Shown piece after piece: positions 28,201 through 36,226 of a stretch of DNA of 64,000 nt. The stretch is from Leeuwenhoekiella palythoae (GTDB lineage: Bacteria; Bacteroidota; Bacteroidia; Flavobacteriales; Flavobacteriaceae), in contig NZ_FQXT01000001.1 in assembly GCF_900130045.1 (NCBI RefSeq), forward strand, positions 372,001 to 436,000, read 5' to 3'. Made by a program: the position numbers and the translations under genes. The notes under the pieces are model-generated. The model was not told the DNA's origin. It saw nothing but the letters and a program-made list of their open reading frames with translations, and searched no databases. How positions within the stretch are numbered: position 1 is the first letter of the stretch; the number at the start of each line of letters is the position of its first letter.

Positions 28201-28594
28201 TATCTTGAAAACCATCGTTATTTACATCAGCGATCGTCACACCGGTAGACCAGCCTCCGTCAAAATCAATCCCTGCTTCTTCGGTTATTTTTTCAAATCT
28301 AAAATTGCCCTTATTGAGGTAAAGCTGGTTAGGAACTAAGTTGCCTACAAAAAACAAATCTTCGAGCCCATCATTATTGACGTCAATTATTCCTACCCCA
28401 CCGCCGCCATAAAAATTGGCATAGATCAGAATATTGGCTGTCTGAGAATCATTCAGTGCGTTCACAAAATCAACCTGTGTGGTTGAAGCCGGTAATAAAT
28501 CAAAAAGCTTAGTAGTTTGCGCTTGTATATTCTGAGCAAAAACTAGGGATACTATCAATGCTTTGGCAGCATTTAAAAAGGAAGGTTTCAGCAT
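25259..28594 (-). CDS. CRTAC1-like FG-GAP/VCBS-repeat protein with ASPIC/UnbV domain
   Basis: 1111 residues, secreted via a Sec signal ending near IQAQ (about residue 25). Many FG-GAP/VCBS repeats of the form DFNNDGLEDLFVG fill residues 50-520 and 640-1090 and would fold as beta-propellers with Ca2+-binding loops. Between them, about 530-600, is an ASPIC/UnbV segment (HFGLGEKALVDSLVVTWPNG). Such proteins are commonly encoded with SusC/SusD in Bacteroidota and probably bind a surface glycan or other ligand. It lies directly downstream of susD, separated by a terminator, so transcription beyond that point may be reduced. Confidence 0.92.
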   Translation of the reverse strand: MLKPSFLNAAKALIVSLVFAQNIQAQTTKLFDLLPASTTQVDFVNALNDSQTANILIYANFYGGGGVGIIDVNNDGLEDLFFVGNLVPNQLYLNKGNFRFEKITEEAGIDFDGGWSTGVTIADVNNDGFQDIYISRELYDDKPELRANLLYINNQDNTFTESAQAYGVADEQRTRHATFLDYDKDGFLDLLLLTQPPNPGSYSDYKGTDLLKKEFHIKLYKNNKGTSFTEVSEAAGVSKSGFPNAVSASDFNNDGWTDLYIANDFAAPDFFFINNQDGTFTYKTEEAFQHIPYYSMGVDVADFNNDNLLDLFVVDMVAQDNYRLKSNMSGMNPKAFWKVVDDGGHYQYMYNTLQMNNGSGTFSDIGQYTGMAATDWSWANLIADFDNDGLKDTYVTNGLLRDIRNTDADKEVAHYINQLTFKWVQEHPDGGGIESIFDILKIDDVVKLIPSQPLKNFAFKNQGNLKFTEAQQDWGLDQPSFSNGAAYADLDNDGDLDIVVNNINAEAFVYRNNSEKNIKANYLRVKPIGLNKLATLGARVSVFIDDETQMQELTNVRGIYSTSEQVAHFGLGEKALVDSLVVTWPNGKQLRLKDVKANQELTLSIEDAVEGAQDLYTFGLKTEIFEEVTAQFPLQLETAENEYDDFKEQVLLPHKLSQFGPALVKGDINNDGLEDLFVGGAAGVEASLFIQTKEGAFMKLASSALANDANHEDLDAVFVDINADGFQDLYVVSGGNEEEAQADFYLDRLYLNNQNNGFVKTAITDLRPESGSKVLPADYDGDGDIDLFVAGRINPHQYPLPATSQLLINESGTLSNQTTTIAPEFKDLGLVTDAVWSDVDQDGDLDLLVVGEWMPVTVFLNQNNQLVKQDFESLADTSGWWFSIEKGDFDKDGDEDFIIGNLGENYKYQTSIEKPFDIYYDDFDDNGRGDIVLGYYNGDGHFPLRGFSCSSEQIPSLKKEIKQYNIFASLEIDEVYGKKDLARSLHYKADTFSSIYLENTGGDFKVHQLPELAQLAPTNTMVIEDFNQDGNLDALLAGNLFVSEIETPRADAGTGILLLGNGQGDFTAKASKDTGFFANRDVKQLLPIKVKEQSYILVGNNNDKVQAFEIK

Positions 28595-28628
28595 AATTAT
28601 TTTTGATTTATAACATTCTAATTTATAA

Positions 28629-28656
28629 AAAAAGGAGGGCTAATGCCCTCCTTTAA
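28629..28656 (-). terminator. Rho-independent terminator downstream of susD
   Basis: AAAGGAGGGC, TAAT loop, GCCCTCCTTT: a 10-bp stem, with a T-tract on the minus strand. It separates susCD from the CRTAC1-like gene and could set differential expression. Confidence 0.82.
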
Positions 28657-28691
28657 TTTGCTAAATATTAAATCTAAGGAGACTTAAAATC

Positions 28692-30290
28692 TTAGTTATT
28701 GTCCCACCATACGTTAGCAGTCCAAACATCGCCACCCATAGCAGCAGCTGCTGCTTCGTAATTCTCCGGGTTGTATGTTGACTCATCTGCAGGGTATATC
28801 TGACGTACAGGAATGGTTCCATTTGAGAAGTTTCCTACGTAATTTACAGGGGTTAATTCTGGATATGCAGATCTTCTCCAGTTTGACCAGGCTTCTGTAA
28901 AGTTGCCTAATAAACCGGTAGTTGCCCAATACTGCACGTTGATCATTTCTAATGCAGCTTCGGTAGAAGAAACATCAAGCGGATTAGCCGCAACATAAGC
29001 TGTAATATCAGCAGCTGCAATTTGCGAGCCTCCATATTTGTTGATAGCTGTCATTGCACCGCTTACACCATTTGCATAATACTCTGCCGCTGTACCACCT
29101 ACATTATATCCTCTTAAAGCAGCCTCGGCTAGTAAAAGTTGTGTTTCTGCATACGTTAATACAAATACAGGCGCTTCTAAGTTACGATACATTCCTGTAG
29201 GTCTCGAGTAAGCTCCTATAGGTGCTTGATCATCACCTGTACCCGTTGGTCCTGGGTAATCAGGAGAATTAGAAATATCTGTTGCCCCACCGTTTAAGTC
29301 ATATCCGTTAGGCATTCCTAACTGAATTGATGGATCTGAATCACCAGCTAAGCTTGCATTTTGATTCGCAGCTAAACCAGCTTCAGGAACTTCAGCAATT
29401 ACTCCTAATCGTGGATCATCAGTAGAATTTAAATAATCAATCATCACATCAGACCAACGTACCTCGTAATAATCAGAAGCTGTTGCTAATGCAGCACTGT
29501 TACTGTTGTGAAAACCTGTTGAGTTATCTGTTAAAAGAATAGCCTCGTCAGCAGCAGAAGCAAATACACCTCCCGCAGCAGCAGTTTCAACGTAAGATTG
29601 TGCCAATGCAGCATCCACATTAACTAAACGCATAGCCATCTTAAGCATTAAAGAATATCCAAATTTTCTCCACTGGCTGATATCCCCGTTAAAGAAAATG
29701 TCATTGGTAGGGCTGTCTGCACTCGTATCTAAAGCACTTACGGCTGTATTCAATTCCTCTAATAATTGAGGATAAAGAGTCGCTTGATCATCATAAGAAG
29801 GTCTAGAAACACCATCCTCTAGTTGAAGCGCTTCAGAGTAAGGCACATCACCATACACATCAGACATAAATGCGATAGACTGTATCTTAACGATATCTGC
29901 AATATTTGCCAGGTTAGAATACCCTTGCTCAATTGCAAGTTTTTTCATCTGATACATTTCTGAAGCCACACGGTAGTTGTCTGACCAGATGTTTGTAGCA
30001 TAACCCGGAGTACTTCCTGAGGCTACATATTTATCTGCATTCACATAATAGTTTGCGATGGTAGAGGTTGATGCCATCAACTGCACCCACATAGATTGAA
30101 AGAGAATAGGACCTCTATATCCCGTGGTACTGTTAGCGTAGTTGTATAACGCGTCTGGTAAAATAAGATTGGGATCAAAGATCTCACCCGAAGCTTTATC
30201 AGGGTCTGTATTAATATCCGTGAAGTCGTTATCACAAGATGCTAATCCCAGAACTACAACCGCGGCTATAAGTTTTATATACTTTTTCAT
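28692..30290 (-). CDS. SusD/RagB-family outer-membrane lipoprotein
   Basis: 532 residues with an SPII signal (VVVLGLASCDNDF, Cys19). The N terminus DNDFTDINTDPDKA and the alpha-helical TPR-like core with YAETQLLLAEAALRGY identify the SusD/RagB nutrient-binding family, specifically the group resembling PF12771-type SusD-like proteins. It acts as the surface lid of the SusC transporter. Its start is 1 nt from the susC stop, so the two are translationally linked. The substrate cannot be read from sequence: no glycosidase or peptidase lies beside it, only a CRTAC1-like protein. Confidence 0.94.
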   Translation of the reverse strand: MKKYIKLIAAVVVLGLASCDNDFTDINTDPDKASGEIFDPNLILPDALYNYANSTTGYRGPILFQSMWVQLMASTSTIANYYVNADKYVASGSTPGYATNIWSDNYRVASEMYQMKKLAIEQGYSNLANIADIVKIQSIAFMSDVYGDVPYSEALQLEDGVSRPSYDDQATLYPQLLEELNTAVSALDTSADSPTNDIFFNGDISQWRKFGYSLMLKMAMRLVNVDAALAQSYVETAAAGGVFASAADEAILLTDNSTGFHNSNSAALATASDYYEVRWSDVMIDYLNSTDDPRLGVIAEVPEAGLAANQNASLAGDSDPSIQLGMPNGYDLNGGATDISNSPDYPGPTGTGDDQAPIGAYSRPTGMYRNLEAPVFVLTYAETQLLLAEAALRGYNVGGTAAEYYANGVSGAMTAINKYGGSQIAAADITAYVAANPLDVSSTEAALEMINVQYWATTGLLGNFTEAWSNWRRSAYPELTPVNYVGNFSNGTIPVRQIYPADESTYNPENYEAAAAAMGGDVWTANVWWDNN

Positions 30291-30291
30291 T

Positions 30292-33200
30292 TTACTTTAT
30301 TTTGAAATTAACATTAAGACCTAGAGATCGAGATGATGGTAAACTACCTCCTTCAATACCGATGAAGTTAATTGTAGAACCAAAACTACTTTCAGGATCT
30401 ATATTCTCTGCCTTACGCCATAAGATCGCAAGGTTACGAGCAACTAGTGAAATATCAACTCCCTCAAAGAATTTCATATTTTCAAATAGGCTGTCAGGAA
30501 GCGAGTATCCTAGTGTTACTTGACGAAGTTTAATGAAGTCTCCATCTACAACACTCTTACTATTAATACGCTGAATTTCGGTTTGATAATAGGTTTGAGC
30601 ATCTACGGTTACCCCGTTATTGGTTAATCCGCCTTCACGACCTACTAATGTTTCTTTGGTTAAACCATTAAAACGTGCATAGTATTCAGTTGCTGATAAA
30701 ACCTTATTTCCATAGTTGAAATCAACTAAGAAAGACAAGTTGAAGTTTTTGTAAGAAAAATCGTTGTTTAAACCTCCGTAGAATTTAGGCAACACCTGGC
30801 CAAAAGACTTAAGCTCTCCACGTACCGGTAAACCATCTGAATCATACTGAATGCTTCCATCTTCATTATAAGCGTAGTCATACGCACGAATCTGTGGCCC
30901 AGCTTCTCCTACAACAAAGGCTGTTGTTGCAGCACCTACAACCGCACGGTTAGTTCCTAAAGTTATAGGGTTATTATCTGCATCTGTTTGTAATACTTCG
31001 TTTTTAATTGAAGTCATATTTAACGAGGTATTCCAAGTAAAGTTCTCTGTTCTTACCGGTGTACCTGTCAACAATACTTCTAAACCTTGGTTTCTGATAG
31101 ATCCTGTTGCAACAACCCCAGAACTAAATCCTGTTGCCGCACTGTAATTTGCATTCTGAATCTCGTCGTGAGAAGTCTTGGTAAAATACGCAAGGTCAAG
31201 ACCTAAACGGTTTCCGAAGAATTGTAAGTTTAAACCAACTTCAACTTCATCTGTTGTAAACGGCTTTAAGGTTAAGTTAGGTAAATCACTTGGGCTTGAA
31301 CCTGTAGCCACACCGTTAATAGAGTTACCTGCAGTGTAGTAAAAACTTGTTTGGTAAGCAGAACCCGGTTCACCACTAGTAACCGCATAAGATGCTCTCA
31401 ATTTACCAAAGCTTAACGCGTCTATATTCAAAATATCATCAAATACAAATGCACCGGTAACCGAAGGTGTAAAAATGCTGTTGTTATCCTCAGGTAATGT
31501 AGAATAAACATCATACCTACCTGTAGTCGTTAAGGTTAAGAAACGCTTATAACTAAAGTCAAAAGAGTAGTAAGCAGATTGCACTTCTTTTTCTTCGTAG
31601 TCATACGATCTACCAATATTCACCACGTTTAATGGAGAGTATAAATATGGGAAGATAAACGGACCACCGCTTACTCCTACAATTTCATATTTATTTCTTC
31701 GTAAAGTAGCACCCGCTAATGCGTCTACCTCAAAATCTTCGGTTAAATTGAAGTTCGCACCAAAAATACCATCAACGTTAAGCTCAGATCTGCTTGATTG
31801 CCCTTTTCCGCTTAAGTTACCATTAGAGTTCGCTTCAGATAAATAACCCAATCCGTAAGGATCTATACTGAAAAACTTATCGTTAGAAGTGTCATTACCT
31901 AAACGTAATAGACCATAAATTTTATCGGTAAAGCTATATTTGGTAGATAAGATCGAAATAAAGCGTTTACGTGAAGGATCATTAACTCCTTGATTTGTGA
32001 TGAAATATGGGTTAGTTGCATAATTGTCATCACTAAAAATGATCTCTTGTCCATTTTCATCATAACCCGGCGCAAAAATAGTGTGATCTACGTTAGGCGC
32101 AAGCAGGATAAAGTTAGTTGGGTTTTTAGGACCATCACTTAAGAATGGTTGGTTATCGTAACGCTCATCAGTATAATTTACAGTTGCTGAAACATTCAAC
32201 TTATCTGTGATGTTCTGATCGGCGGTAAGGTTTACAGTGATACGATCAAGCCCACTGTTAGGAACAATAGATTCTGAACTTAAATTAGATAACGAAAGTC
32301 TAAAAGCGCCATCACCTACTCCCTTAGATACCGAAAGCGTGTTTGTAAATGTAGTTCCTGTTTCATAAAAATCAATATAGCTGTTATCTGCTTTGCTATA
32401 GGAATATGTATTTCCATCATAACCTATTACATCACTTCCGTCTAAACGCGCACCCCAAGATCTACGATTAGTCGCTTGAGCGATAGCTGCAGTAGCCGGC
32501 TTCACACCGTTGATACCCTGACCGTATTCAGATTGAAAATTAGTCAAATCCATCGCTTGCTCCATAGTGAAGTTACTATTGAAGTTGATGTTGTAATCTC
32601 CTTTTTTAGCTTTTTTAGTAGTAATTAAAATTACCCCATTAGAAGCACGAGCACCATAAAGTGCTGATGCTGCCTGACCTTTTAATACGGTCATCTTCTC
32701 GATATCATCAGGGTTGATGTTACCAATACCATCACCGGCATCAGAGCCACCCCATTCTCCTGCAGATCCTCGCTGGGTGTTATCCATAGGTACACCATCA
32801 ATTACAAATAAAGGAGAAGTTGAACCTCCTGCTGTACTCGCAACACCACGCAATAATATTTTTGCAGTACCACCTGGCCCACTATTGGTTTGCTTTACTA
32901 CAAGACCAGATACTTTACCAGAAAGACCGTTAGCAACGTTAGTTTCACGAGCTTGAGTTAGACCTTCACCTCCAACTTCGGCTACTGAGTAACCCAGTTT
33001 GCGCTGTTCTTTACTAATACCTAAAGCAGTTACCACAACTTCACTAAGTTGCTGTGCATCTTCTTCCATCTGCATATTAATTACAGTTTGATTGCCTACC
33101 GTCACATCTTTAGAAAGAAATCCTAAAGATGAAAATGTAAGAACCGCATCAGAAGAAGAAACATCAATGGTGTAGTTACCATCAAAATCTGTTGAGGCAC

Positions 33201-33348
33201 CATTAGTGGTACCCTTCTCAATCACATTGGCTCCAGGCAGGGGCATTCCGGTATTATCTGTTACCGTACCGGTAATGGTTTGTGCCACGACCCCTTGCAT
33301 AAAGAGCAGTAAAACAAACCCAAGTATGTACTTTACCTTCACATTCAT
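30292..33348 (-). CDS. SusC/RagA-family TonB-dependent outer-membrane transporter
   Basis: 1018 residues. A Sec signal (to VVAQ, residue 23) precedes a CarboxypepD_reg-like domain (TITGTVTDNTGMPLPGANVI), a TonB-box region around EVVVTALGI, the plug with the LFVIDGVPMDN and ASALYGARASNGVILITTK signatures of SusC, and a beta-barrel ending in Phe/Lys (NVNFKIK). There is no STN or FecR-type signalling domain, so it is not an anti-sigma-linked receptor. Pairs with the adjacent SusD-like lipoprotein to import oligomers. Preceded by a long AT-rich leader (33349-33682). Confidence 0.96.
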   Translation of the reverse strand: MNVKVKYILGFVLLLFMQGVVAQTITGTVTDNTGMPLPGANVIEKGTTNGASTDFDGNYTIDVSSSDAVLTFSSLGFLSKDVTVGNQTVINMQMEEDAQQLSEVVVTALGISKEQRKLGYSVAEVGGEGLTQARETNVANGLSGKVSGLVVKQTNSGPGGTAKILLRGVASTAGGSTSPLFVIDGVPMDNTQRGSAGEWGGSDAGDGIGNINPDDIEKMTVLKGQAASALYGARASNGVILITTKKAKKGDYNINFNSNFTMEQAMDLTNFQSEYGQGINGVKPATAAIAQATNRRSWGARLDGSDVIGYDGNTYSYSKADNSYIDFYETGTTFTNTLSVSKGVGDGAFRLSLSNLSSESIVPNSGLDRITVNLTADQNITDKLNVSATVNYTDERYDNQPFLSDGPKNPTNFILLAPNVDHTIFAPGYDENGQEIIFSDDNYATNPYFITNQGVNDPSRKRFISILSTKYSFTDKIYGLLRLGNDTSNDKFFSIDPYGLGYLSEANSNGNLSGKGQSSRSELNVDGIFGANFNLTEDFEVDALAGATLRRNKYEIVGVSGGPFIFPYLYSPLNVVNIGRSYDYEEKEVQSAYYSFDFSYKRFLTLTTTGRYDVYSTLPEDNNSIFTPSVTGAFVFDDILNIDALSFGKLRASYAVTSGEPGSAYQTSFYYTAGNSINGVATGSSPSDLPNLTLKPFTTDEVEVGLNLQFFGNRLGLDLAYFTKTSHDEIQNANYSAATGFSSGVVATGSIRNQGLEVLLTGTPVRTENFTWNTSLNMTSIKNEVLQTDADNNPITLGTNRAVVGAATTAFVVGEAGPQIRAYDYAYNEDGSIQYDSDGLPVRGELKSFGQVLPKFYGGLNNDFSYKNFNLSFLVDFNYGNKVLSATEYYARFNGLTKETLVGREGGLTNNGVTVDAQTYYQTEIQRINSKSVVDGDFIKLRQVTLGYSLPDSLFENMKFFEGVDISLVARNLAILWRKAENIDPESSFGSTINFIGIEGGSLPSSRSLGLNVNFKIK

Positions 33349-33682
33349 GTTTGTTGAATTTTGAGTTAATTAATTGTTATGAAAAACTTAATACAACTTA
33401 AAGGTGTTTATAAAAATGTGTTAAAAGAAACTATTTCGACGTACAACAGTTGTAAGTAGGTTAATAACAAATGAAACAGTATAAAATGAATCGTTTGGAG
33501 TATAAACAACATTATATATTCAGCAAACATCATCTTTAATAAGTACCAAAAACACACATTAAAACTCCATTTAAAGCAATTATAGACAACACATTACACT
33601 AAAACATACACATATGACAATCCCAAAAAATCAAGATTTTTAGTAGACCCTATGCATACAATGAATAGATAAACGCAAAAAA
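33349..33682. other. AT-rich intergenic region upstream of susC
   Basis: No gene is seen in this 334-nt stretch between susC and the capB terminator. It contains the 13-nt odd-centred palindrome at 33442-33454 and a weak minus-strand -7-like site (CAAACATC on the plus strand at 33524-33531, one mismatch to the reverse of TAnnTTTG). It presumably holds the susC promoter and a long 5' leader. Confidence 0.5.
33442..33454. promoter_or_regulatory. Palindrome in susC leader, possible operator
   Basis: TACAAC-A-GTTGTA is a perfect 6-bp inverted repeat with a single central base, 94-106 nt upstream of the susC ATG. No regulator is encoded nearby, so operator function is a guess. Confidence 0.25.
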
Positions 33683-33714
33683 AAAGCCCGATCCTTTTCA
33701 GAATCGGGCTTTAT
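33681..33714 (-). terminator. Rho-independent terminator downstream of capB-like gene
   Basis: AAAGCCCGAT (33683-33692) pairs with ATCGGGCTTT (33703-33712); a long A-tract on the plus strand gives the T-run on the minus strand, 23 nt after the stop of the oxoamine synthase gene. Confidence 0.87.
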
Positions 33715-33734
33715 AATTTGTAACTAATTTAGAA

Positions 33735-34994
33735 TTAAGCTTCCATTGAAGCTTGAACTCCTGCAGATAGTCTTTTGTACGTCCCATTTTCTAGGCGCTC
33801 TCTAATTGCTGAGAAAGCATCTAGGGTTTCTTCTACATCTTGTAACGTATGAGACGCTGTAGGAATAAGTCTTAGAAGAATTAATCCTTTTGGGATCACC
33901 GGATATACAACAATAGAACAGAAAATTCCGTGATTTTCACGTAAATCCTTAACCAGTGCCATCGCTTCAGGAATACTTCCTTTTAGATAAACCGGGGTCA
34001 CACAACTTTGCGTTGTACCAATATCAAAACCACGATCTTTTAGTCCGTTTTGAAGCGCATTTACATTTTCCCAAAGCTTTTCTCTAAGCTCTGGCATAGT
34101 ACGTAACATATCTAAACGCTTTAAGGCACCTACTACCAATTGCATCTGCAGTGATTTTGCAAACATCTGCGAACGCAGGTTATATTTTAGATAATCGATG
34201 ATTTCTTGATCAGCAGCGATAAAAGCTCCGGTGCTCGCCATAGACTTTGCAAATGTTGCGAAGTATACGTCAATACCGTCTTGCACACCTTGCTCCTCAC
34301 CTGCTCCTGCTCCTGTAGCTCCAAGAGTTCCAAAACCGTGCGCATCATCTACAAACAGTCTAAAGTTATATTTTTCTTTTAGCGCAACGATTTCTTTCAA
34401 TCTACCTTGCTCACCGCGCATACCGAACACTCCTTCAGAAATCAATAAGATCCCTCCACCAGTTTGTTCTGCTAACTTGGTCGCACGCTGTAAGTTTTTC
34501 TCGATACTTTCAATATCATTATGCTTGTAAGTAAAACGCTTACCCATATGCAAACGCACTCCATCAATAATACAAGCGTGAGCATCTACATCATAAACAA
34601 TGATATCATCTTTAGCTACCAAAGCATCAACGGTAGATACCATTCCCTGATATCCAAAATTTAAAAGATACGCAGCTTCTTTCTGAACAAAAGCAGCAAG
34701 CTCATCTTGCAACTGCTCGTGAAGTGAAGTGTGACCACTCATCATACGAGCGCCCATTGGGTATGCAGAACCATATTGTGCAGCAGCATCTGCGTCCACT
34801 TTACGCACTTCGGCGTTATTTGCAAGACCCAAATAATCGTTTACACTCCAGGTAATAACATCTTTACCCTGAAATTTCATTCGGTTTGAAATAGGACCTT
34901 CTAACTTAGGGAATACAAAATATCCTTCTGCCTGTGCTGCCCATTTTCCTAAAGGACCCTTGTCCTTGTAAATTTTGTCAAATAAATCTTTCAT
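33735..34994 (-). CDS. Alpha-oxoamine synthase family enzyme, probable cysteate acyltransferase (CapB/SulA-like)
   Basis: 419 residues of the PLP-dependent AONS/SPT/KBL family. Visible active-site residues are His139 (DVDAHACIIDG), Asp217 and His219 (VDDAHGFG) and the PLP lysine Lys250 (TFAKSMAS). The family condenses an amino acid with an acyl thioester and decarboxylates it. A separate kbl (47351) covers threonine catabolism, and the next gene upstream is a CBS-like beta-replacing enzyme, matching the CapA-CapB pair of capnine sulfonolipid synthesis, in which cysteate and a fatty acyl thioester give 3-dehydrocapnine. Serine palmitoyltransferase is the main alternative. The function rests on context plus family, so it is an inference. 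Confidence 0.75.
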   Translation of the reverse strand: MKDLFDKIYKDKGPLGKWAAQAEGYFVFPKLEGPISNRMKFQGKDVITWSVNDYLGLANNAEVRKVDADAAAQYGSAYPMGARMMSGHTSLHEQLQDELAAFVQKEAAYLLNFGYQGMVSTVDALVAKDDIIVYDVDAHACIIDGVRLHMGKRFTYKHNDIESIEKNLQRATKLAEQTGGGILLISEGVFGMRGEQGRLKEIVALKEKYNFRLFVDDAHGFGTLGATGAGAGEEQGVQDGIDVYFATFAKSMASTGAFIAADQEIIDYLKYNLRSQMFAKSLQMQLVVGALKRLDMLRTMPELREKLWENVNALQNGLKDRGFDIGTTQSCVTPVYLKGSIPEAMALVKDLRENHGIFCSIVVYPVIPKGLILLRLIPTASHTLQDVEETLDAFSAIRERLENGTYKRLSAGVQASMEA

Positions 34995-35100
34995 ACATCA
35001 ATATTCAAACAAAAAGCTTCTACTCACACTTTTTGTTATTCATTCTAATTCCTTAATCAATTTAGGGTTATCTATTTGTATTTGAGAACAACTCAAGATA

Positions 35101-36141
35101 CTACTTTATAAATTCAATTTTCTGAGCAGCAAATTCATTTTGGCTGTCAAAGAATCCTTGCTCATTCATCCAATCATCACTATAAATCTTACTCATATAA
35201 CTTCTTCCGTGATCCGGAAACATAATCACCACTTTAGAATTTTCATCAAATTCTCCGTGCTCAGCCATTTGAATAGTTCCTTGAACGGCAGCACCACTGG
35301 TGTAACCTACAAACAAACCTTCGGTCTTGCAGATTTTGCGCGCGGTGTGTGCACTATCTTCATCTGAAACTTTCTCAAAGTAATCGATGACGTCAAAATT
35401 AGTAGCAGTTGGAATCAAGTTTTTCCCCAAACCTTCAATGCGGTAAGGGTAAATTTCGTTTTTATCAAATTCTTGCGTCTCGTGATATTTTTTTAAAACA
35501 CTACCATAAGCATCAATCCCAAGAATTCTAATGTTTGGATTTTTTTCTTTGAGGTATTTTGCCGTTCCGGAAATGGTTCCTCCGGTTCCGCTGCAAGCAA
35601 CTAAATGCGTGATCTTACCTTCGGTCTGTTTCCAAATCTCTGGTCCTGAAGACGCGTAATGCGCTTCGGCATTTAATTGATTAAAATATTGATTGATATA
35701 GACCGAACCTTTTGTCTCACTATGCAAGCGCTTTGCAACCTGATAATACGATCGTGGATCGTCCGCGCTTACATTTGCGGGGCATACATATACTTTTGCT
35801 CCCATTGCGCGCAAGGCGTCTATTTTATCTTTTGAAGATTTTGAACTAACGGCCAGAATGCATTTATAACCTTTAATTATACTCACCATTGCAATACTGA
35901 AACCGGTGTTACCCGAAGTAGTCTCTATGATGGTGTCGCCGGGTTTTAAGATACCTTTACGCTCTGCATCCTCAATGATGTAAAGTGCAATGCGGTCTTT
36001 AGAAGAATTTCCCGGATTAAACGCCTCGACCTTTGCAAAATAAGACCCTGGAAGATCTTTGGTAATTCTGTTAAGTCGTACTAAAGGTGTATTTCCTACC
36101 AGCTGAAGGACGTCATTATAAACGTTAAGGTGTTCTTTCAT
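35101..36141 (-). CDS. PLP-dependent CBS/cysteine-synthase-fold enzyme, probable cysteate synthase (CapA-like)
   Basis: 346 residues, fold-type II PLP enzyme. GNTPLVRLN, the PLP lysine Lys48 in NPGNSSKDR, the substrate loop TSGNTGFS (75-82) and the phosphate loop GTGGTISG (about 185-192) are all present, along with the CBS-like tail motif [18 protein letters not shown]. It differs from housekeeping CysK in the region after the substrate loop. Placed 106 nt upstream of an oxoamine synthase on the same strand, it is best read as making L-cysteate from phosphoserine and sulfite for capnine synthesis. Cystathionine beta-synthase or O-phosphoserine sulfhydrylase are alternatives. Confidence 0.75.
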   Translation of the reverse strand: MKEHLNVYNDVLQLVGNTPLVRLNRITKDLPGSYFAKVEAFNPGNSSKDRIALYIIEDAERKGILKPGDTIIETTSGNTGFSIAMVSIIKGYKCILAVSSKSSKDKIDALRAMGAKVYVCPANVSADDPRSYYQVAKRLHSETKGSVYINQYFNQLNAEAHYASSGPEIWKQTEGKITHLVACSGTGGTISGTAKYLKEKNPNIRILGIDAYGSVLKKYHETQEFDKNEIYPYRIEGLGKNLIPTATNFDVIDYFEKVSDEDSAHTARKICKTEGLFVGYTSGAAVQGTIQMAEHGEFDENSKVVIMFPDHGRSYMSKIYSDDWMNEQGFFDSQNEFAAQKIEFIK

Positions 36142-36226
36142 AGAAGAATTATCGTTTGGAGTACTCGTTTAGTATTTCCTAAAACCGTTATTTAAAACCT
36201 TGCAAATTTACAGGAAATATTTGGAA

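Noticed and set aside
33349-33682. Hidden small gene or RNA upstream of susC
   Set aside because: No open frame with a plausible start, and no recognised RNA structure beyond a short palindrome.
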